This document shows, one piece after another, positions 57,566 through 64,000 of a DNA stretch of 64,000 nt. The stretch comes from Mrakia gelida. Lineage: Eukaryota > Basidiomycota > Tremellomycetes > Cystofilobasidiales > Mrakiaceae. Location of the stretch: the NCBI GenBank assembly GCA_024345305.1, contig BRON01000005.1, positions 930,001-994,000 of the forward strand, in the 5' to 3' direction. A program made the position numbers and the translations under genes. The notes under the pieces were generated by a model. That model worked only from the letters and a program-made list of their open reading frames with translations. It did no database searches and was not told where the DNA came from. Position 1 is the first letter of the stretch; the number at the start of each line of letters is the position of its first letter.

Positions 57566-60500
57566 TGGCGGGTCAGTCTAGCTCTCCTCCTTCTCCCTCT
57601 CTTCGCACCCAAAGCTGACTGAAGATGCCTGGATACGACAGCTCCTCTCTACCAAACTGAATCTGGACGTCTGTGGCATGCTGGACAGATCATCCTAGGT
57701 TCGTTTCTGAACTCTCCGAGCTCATCATCATCGACTCCCTTCCCTCGCCTTTCCTTCTCGAGCTCACCTCGTCTCCTTCCTTCTCTTTCGTTCGTATACA
57801 GTCACCGTCGGACTGCCAGGTGAGCCTCTATCTCCCCCCTCCTTCCCACTCAAAAGAACGGAGCTGATCGTTCCCTTTCGTTTGTTCTCATCAGCTCGAG
57901 GCAAGACGCACATCTCTCGTTCCCTGGAACGGTACCTTCGCTGGCTCGGAGTCAAGACGGCTGTCTTCTCGCTCGGAGACTACAGGAGGAAGATCATGGG
58001 TGGGGCGAAGAGCTTGCCTCCAGATTACTTTGGAATCGGTGAGTCTATACAAGAGAGGAGCAGGGGGAAGGCAGCGAGGGAGGTCGAGGTCGGGATGCAT
58101 CGGCTACGATGAAAAGCAGCGATAAGCTCGTGCTTCTCTACCGAGGCACGAAGACTCTATAGACCTCAGTGTATCACGCAGAGCTGAAGAAGAACAGGTT
58201 CAGAAGAACTGAACTCGAGCTAACCATCCCCGTCTTTGCTCCTCCCTCCCCTCCCTCCGGTTGAATCAGGTGCCAAATCTCCCGAGACGCAAGCCCTACG
58301 TCTAAAGATCAAGGAAGGGCTCGAACAGCAAGCTCTTGACTTCTTCCAGAAGGAAGGTGGTCAGGTCGTCATCTACGACGCCAACAACGGAGTCAGAGCA
58401 ACGAGGTATGCTCTCAGAGCCAAGTTCGAGGCGTTGGGGATTCACGTCGTCTTCCTGGGTGAGCTCTTCCTCTTCCTCGCCCTTCGATCTGCGTGCGAGA
58501 GCAAGGAGCTGACTGGATACTTGGACTGGGTGTGATGTGTTGCACAGAGAGCATGTGCGACAGAGACGACATCGTCGAAGCCAACATCCGATCCGTCAAG
58601 CTCTCGTCGCCGGATGTGAGCTCGATCCTTCCTTCCCTCTCTCGCCTCCCTCCCTCGCCCTCGCTGACCTGAAACGAAATTTGATGGGCTCGCAGTACAA
58701 AGGCTGGGATGCAGACAAGGCCGTGAAGGACTACTGGTCTCGAATCAGGGATCAGGAGAAGTTCTACGAACCCATCATCGATCCGGACGTCGCGTGGATC
58801 AAGGTCGTCAACGTCGGAGAGAGGATCGTGATTAATAGGATTGAGGGTGAGCTTTGAACGCCTCCCTATACTTGCTCTTCTCTCGTGCGAGTGAGAGCTG
58901 ACGGTGGTGCGCTTCGTTCGTTCCAGGCTACCTCCAATCTCGAATCATCTTCTTCCTCATGGTTCGTTTCGTTTCGCTTCCTCTCTTCCCTCTCTTCCCC
59001 TCGTCTATCTTTCCTTCCCCTCTTCGCTCATTGAGCTCACCCACCCACCTCCTCTCCACCCGTTTGCTGTCGCAGAACATCCACAACCGCCCCCGAACCA
59101 TCTACTTCGCTCGTTCCGGTCAATCCCTCATCGAACACTCGTACAAAGCCGACTCCGACCTCTCCCCAGCCGGATGGGACTACGCTGAGCGCCTGAAAGA
59201 GGCCGTGATGAGTCGACGAAGGCAGGTGAACGAGGATAGAAGGAATAACGGGGAGAAGGTCGATGAGGATAGGAAGTTGGTGGTGAGTAGGGCGAGAACG
59301 AGTTTGACCGACGCGACGAGGGAGGGAGGGCGCGAGAAGTCGAGCTGACTCGATTTTGGGCTGTTGTTGTTGACAGGTCTGGACATCAGCAAGAAGACGA
59401 GCGTACCATACTGCTTGGCCGTTTGTGAGGCTGGATTATCGAGTGGAGGAGAAGCCTCAGATGGGAGAGATTAACGTTCGTCGGCTCCCTCTTCTTTTTT
59501 TCCTTTCCCCTCGTTCTCAACTTCTCGTTCTCGTCTCTCAGCTGACCTCCCGCTTCTGCTGTCTCTTTCGTTTCGTTTCTTCGCTCGTTTGGTTCGTTCT
59601 TGATCGCAGCCCGGAGTCTGGGACGGGCTCTCGTCGGACGAAGCTCGTTCGCTCTATCCGGACGAATGGGAGCGATTCCTCAAGGATCCGTACGCTCATC
59701 GAGCCCCTAGGGCGGAGAGTTATCACGATTTGAGTGGTGAGCACTCTCTTTCCCTTCTTTTTTCTCGCGGTGAACCAAACTGACTCCTTCGCTTTCGTCC
59801 TCGTTTGACGCGAAACAGTTCGACTCGAGCCTGTGAATCCAGTCGCGTCTCGTCTCGTCTCTCTCGCTTCACTTTTACTTCGCTCTCGACTGACTACTTC
59901 CCCTTTTCGCTCTGTCAGGTCATCTTCGAACTCGAGCGATGCCAAGAAGATCTCCTCATCATCGGACACGCGTCGGTTATTCGTTGTCTCGTTCGTCCTC
60001 TCTTTCGTCCTCTCTCTCTCTTTCTCCCTCTTCCCTCCCTCCCTTCCACCTTCCTCACTCACCACCCCCTCACCCCTTCTTTTCCGTTCACCCACAGCTC
60101 GCCTACCTAGTCGGTCTCCCACCCAACGAAGTCCCCTCCGTCGAGATCGCCCGAGGAGACCTCGTCGAGGTCGTCCCAGCATCGTACGGAGTCCTCTCGA
60201 GGGCCTTCCACTTCTGGAGTGGACCCGGAAGAGCAGATGGAGAGACGGGGATGAACTTGTATGAGAATGTGAGTGCACTCCCTCTTTTGAGTGGGTTGAA
60301 GAGGGTTGGGGTTGGGTTGGGTTCGATGCTGACGAGCGAATTTGGTTTGGGACGCGAAACGAAACAGGTCGCGGAAGCTACTCAGGGGAAAGGAGGTTCG
60401 TTCTCTTTCTTTCATCCTCGCGCTTCGCCCAGCCCAAGCTGAGTCTCCTCCTCTTTGTTCTCGGTCCTTCAGTCGTCGTCATGGAACATATTTTCCCTGC

Positions 60501-60848
60501 TGGCCCTCAAGGTTCGCCCTACCTAACCCTCCCATCCCTCCTTTCTCCCTCCTCCCTTTCCTCCCTTCCCCCCCCCCCTCCCCAACTAACCCTCTCCCAC
60601 CCCTTCCTCTCTCCTCTCCACCTCCCACCCCTCCTTTTCCACCCTTCTCAGACATCAACGTCACCCCGGAAGACATCGCCTCCGCCGAAGCCGAGGAGGA
60701 AGCAGCCGGAGAAGGCAAAGTCGAACGCGACCCTCTCGTCCTGAGAGATCTGATGCTCGATAGGGAGGACGCGATGAGCAGACCGAACAGTACGAGGGGG
60801 TATGCGAGAGCTCCGGGGGGTAGTAGGGGGAAGGTTTTCCAGGATTGA
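57566..60848 (+). CDS. PFK26: 6-phosphofructo-2-kinase with bisphosphatase-like domain lacking catalytic His
   Basis: Seventeen exons: 57566-57572, 57642-57698, 57802-57819, 57895-58038, 58270-58458, 58548-58615, 58696-58846, 58927-58961, 59076-59282, 59377-59475, 59610-59736, 59819-59832, 59919-59990, 60098-60268, 60368-60395, 60473-60511 and 60652-60848; 540 residues. It makes fructose 2,6-bisphosphate, the activator of phosphofructokinase-1 and inhibitor of gluconeogenesis. Kinase domain: Walker A VGLPARGKT (24-32), GDYRRK, YDANN, the CD-rich ESMCDRDDIVEANI, VKLSSPDYKG. The phosphatase-like domain has IYFARSGQS (232-240): the Arg-His-Gly of phosphoglycerate-mutase-type enzymes is Arg-Ser-Gly, so no phosphohistidine can form, as known for yeast Pfk26. 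A later GHASVIRCL keeps its His. An acidic tail ends KVFQD. First coding exon is 7 nt. Confidence 0.96.
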
Positions 60849-61184
60849 GGGAGGTGTGGTGGGAGGCAGGGAGGGTGGGAGGTGATGTGGGAGGTGGGAG
60901 ACGGGACGTTACGATTTTGATGATTCGGCTTCGGTTTTCCTTTCTTACTTTCTCTTCGTCTGTTTTTCGTTGCTTTCTCATATCTACTTGTTTCATGGCT
61001 TGCCTTGGTCCTGCTGTGGTAGATGAGGGGAGGAGCTGACTGACTTTTCGCTCTACATAGCAACGCGTCGACCTCTCGCCCCTCCTTTCGCTCGCTCGAA
61101 ACGACCATCGCCTCCCTCTCCTTCCTTTCACCAGCAACCACACCCTCCCCACCTCTTTCTCACCCCCTCTTCGCTCTCCCAGCG
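60849..61184. other. Spacer between PFK-2 and bromodomain gene
   Basis: 336 bp, G-rich after the PFK-2 stop then CT-rich before the next ATG, consistent with 3' UTR plus short promoter. Nothing else seen. Confidence 0.45.
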
Positions 61185-63891
61185 ATGCCCACCCACCAAC
61201 TCAAACCCAAGACCAGCACCCAAACCCAAACCGAACCGACCGAACGAGGAGGAGTATCGGGAGCAAGGACGAGGAGGGTCGCGGAGCAGGACAGATCGAC
61301 CAAGACGTTGGGTCTGAAGCTGTTGCAGGAGGTTAAGGAGGTTGAGGATGAGGAGTGAGTACCCAAAAGAGCTCGTAGAGATGGCTTCTGGGAGAATCTG
61401 GGCGAAGGGGAGGCGAGAAGAAGGTGGGGAGGGAGGGAGGGAGGACTCAGGGAGGGAGGGAAGGTCGAGGGGAGGGGGAGATGGGATGGGATGCGCTGCC
61501 AGAGGCGAGGGGAACGAGGATTCTCGCTGGTTCTGGGGCGAGTGGGAGGAGAGTGGGAAGTTGAGATGGGGCGATTTGGTCGAAGGGGAGGTGGTGGGAG
61601 GGCTGTGATGGGAAAGGAGGAAGAGGAGGAAGGTTGAGCTTCAACGCCTTCCTCCCGGTGCTGCTTCCGTCCTTCCCCTCGTTATTTTCTGCCGATCTGA
61701 GAGTTATTTCACTCAGCTTCAGGCGAGGAAGAGAGCGCTCTCTTCAGATAACCCGGTTCACCCTCGTCTGAGCTGTTCCCGAGCCATTTTGAGAGCTAAC
61801 TCCGCGTTTGTTCTCGACTTGCTTCCTCCCTCCCTCCCCTCGCAGCGGCGAAATGCTCGCTCAAATCTTTCTCGAGCTCCCCGATCGAGAGGAGTACCCA
61901 GACTACTACGAGATGATCTCTCAGCCCATCTGCTTGAACGATATCGAGGTGAGCGTTCGATTCCTTCCATCTTGCTCGAGCGAAGCAAACTTCGTCAACG
62001 AGCTGACTTTCCTCCTTTTCTCGATCCTCTTCGCACCTAGAACGCTCTCAATAAAGACGACGAGTTTAGGACGCTCGAAGACGTCCATGATGCGATCCTC
62101 GAGGTCTGCGCCAACTGCCACAAGTGTGAGTCTTCCTGGAATCGACTTCGACGCGCGCTGAGGTCGACGAAGAGGAACCGAAGCTGAACCTCTCCTTCCT
62201 ACTCATACTTTATCTAAGTCAACGAGAAAGGCAGTGACATCTACTCAGCTGCTAGTCAGATCAAGGCGAGTCTCCTTCGAGCGTCGACTTCCGCGTGTGC
62301 TCTTTTGTCGTCGACGCGTCCGATTTTCGTCTTCGACCATCTCGCTTGCTTCGAGAGGGCAAGAACCTGATACGATCCTCTCTCTTTCGTATTCTGACCT
62401 CCAGATATTCACCCAGAAGAAGTTCCGTTTCCTGGTCGACTGCTTCGAGGAGGAGGATACCGTTGTCCAACAACAGCCCGACTCAGCTCCTGGACGCGTC
62501 CTGACTCGACCAGTCGCTCAGAAACGAGGACGTACCGTTCAAGATGTCCTTGATCAACTCGAAGAGGAGCTTCAGTTCCCCGAGCTCTACGCCGTTGCGG
62601 TCGCTCCCAAGATCAAGAAGCAGAAGACGACGGCTCAACGAGCGGGCGACGCGTCGACCTCCTCGTCCTCAGCTCATCAGGGCACGAGCGCTCATGCTGG
62701 CAAGCAGGTCAGTCAGGTTCTCGATGAGATCTGACTTTTGGTCGCTCGCACAGGGCTACGAACTTCTAACTCTTCTCGTCGCTTCGATCGTTCAGTCGAC
62801 ACTCGTCCTTGAAGGAAAGCTGGCGAAACAACAACAACAGATCGAGTCGCTCAAGAAGGAGCTCGTCGCCTCAAGGGAGGACTCTGCAGCTTCGGAAGAG
62901 TCGGAGAGGGAGGCTCGACAGTTGGAGATAGAGTTGGAATCAGCAAAGAAGAAGGTGGGTTTGACTTCTAGGTTCAATTCTTCGTTTCCCTTGAGTCGGC
63001 TTCGTTCTGACTCTTGTTTCCTTCCCCTCCGAGTTAGATCGAGTCTCTCGAGAAAGACAAGACTCAGCTATCTCAGAAGGTTCGTCCTCCTTCACGTCTC
63101 CATGTCCCTCGCGAGCTGCGTCCGGTCGTTGGAGGACTCGACCTTCGACGCGTCGTCCTCGGCGCTGGTTAAAGATCGAGCTGATCCCCTTCCTTGTTTT
63201 CTGGCACCGAACGCTCCCTATACAGAACATCACTCTCGTCGCCGATCTCACCAAGTCCCAGAAGGAAACTCAGGAGGCTACGTCGAACTGTCTCGAAATG
63301 AAGAAGATTAACGAGACCCTCACGAGGAAGTTGGCCGGTGCGAAGACCGAAGTCAGACTGCTGGGAGAGGACAAGGAGACACTCAGGACCTGGCATCAAC
63401 AGAATGTACGTACTCTCGATCTATTTGTCGGGTGACGACTTCGATGAAGAACTGACTCTTCGCTTTCGCGTTCGATTCGACAGCTTCGAGAAGCGACGGC
63501 GACGACTAGAGCCGTCGAGGCTCAGCTGGCCACTCTTCAGCTGCAGTACGGCCAGCTTCAGGCCACTGTCAGTATCATGCTTCTCCATTCTTAGTTCTGA
63601 GATTGGGGCCTGTCGAGAACCTCTTCCTCGAGTGACTGATTTCCTCGTTCGCCGACGCGTCCCCTCCTTTTTGTTTAGCACCAAGCCTTCCTCGCCAACG
63701 GATCCCCGCAGGCACTCCATCAACTCCAACATCAGGTTCACTCCATGCTCAGGTACTACAAGGAGGTCTACTGGGCTCTCGAGGATCTCGCTCTCGTCGC
63801 TGGTTCGGTGGAGGAGTCGGATTTGGTTGCGAAGGCGAAACGAAGCTTGCAGAGCATGGAGTTGCTGAGGGATAAGATGAGGGCTGCCTAG
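61185..63891 (+). CDS. Bromodomain protein with long C-terminal coiled coil
   Basis: Ten exons: 61185-61354, 61846-61948, 62041-62125, 62219-62265, 62405-62707, 62796-62954, 63038-63079, 63226-63405, 63484-63567 and 63679-63891, giving 461 residues. A bromodomain spans about 45-140: an N-terminal helix (LGLKLLQEVKEVED), LAQIFLELPDREEYPDYYEM, ISQPICLNDIE, a central helix ending VCANCHKFNEKGSDIYS with the acetyl-lysine-binding Asn in FN. It therefore probably reads acetylated histone tails. The form PDYYEMI-QPI resembles bromodomains of RSC/SWI-SNF subunits. A basic linker (KIKKQKTTAQ) leads to a coiled coil from about 240 to 390 and a helical end. Intron 1 is 491 nt; intron 4 uses a GC donor (GCGAGT). 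A nuclear chromatin-remodelling role is inferred. Confidence 0.9.
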
Positions 63892-64000
63892 TTGAGTCGA
63901 GTGAGTGCGATATTCTTTGGTCGTCTGGAGCTGGTGGTGAAGGAGGAGGAAGGGATGGGTGGGAGATAGGGACGAACCAGAGACGCGTCGACTCGAGCTG
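63892..64000. other. 3' flank of bromodomain gene
   Basis: 109 bp to the window edge, with another GACGCGTC near 63981. No further gene can be supported. Confidence 0.5.

Overview
The window is nuclear DNA of a fungus, almost certainly a basidiomycete yeast. It carries 21 complete protein genes, one gene cut by the left edge, and one gene fragment, on both strands. Genes are dense with short introns (mostly 60-110 nt; donors GTGAGT, GTTCGT, GTCAGT, GTACGT; a CTGAC-like branch site about 20-60 nt before the acceptor), and one gene has 24 exons. An isopentenyl-diphosphate isomerase is present, and the codon and intron style fits Pucciniomycotina red yeasts such as the Sporidiobolales; that placement is inference. 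All coordinates below come from gene models spliced by hand: the reading frame closes across every junction, but no transcript data were available.

Layout. 1-12.1 kb: the 3' end of a small membrane protein gene, a Ser-rich protein, a coiled-coil protein, an F-box-like protein and a C2H2/coiled-coil protein. 12.4-18.7 kb: a HOS3-type histone deacetylase and the urease nickel-insertion GTPase UreG with a His-rich head. 19.0-24.9 kb: a MYND-finger protein, a small two-helix membrane protein and a divergent glucose-6-phosphate dehydrogenase family member. 25.0-39.2 kb: a rearranged block with two Old Yellow Enzyme genes of identical exon structure flanking a cytosolic Hsp70 gene, an IDI gene and a small membrane protein gene; a second, inverted copy of the Hsp70 last exon and 3' flank lies on the far side of the first OYE gene, so that OYE gene sits between inverted repeats.

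39.2-52.6 kb: a membrane-anchored GMC oxidoreductase with two microexons, a single-pass surface protein, and a second MYND-finger protein related to the first. 52.8-63.9 kb, all on the plus strand: an F-box-like protein, proteasome subunit beta-6 (PRE7) with an unusually long, hairpin-rich first intron, a 6-phosphofructo-2-kinase whose bisphosphatase domain has lost its catalytic histidine, and a bromodomain/coiled-coil protein.

The genes do not form a single pathway cluster. Redox genes are over-represented (G6PD-like, two OYEs, GMC). The most unusual features are the inverted Hsp70 duplication, the altered active sites in the G6PD-like and PFK-2 proteins, the structured PRE7 intron, the shared upstream motifs of the two OYE genes, and a palindromic octamer (GACGCGTC) repeated at least 25 times through the window.
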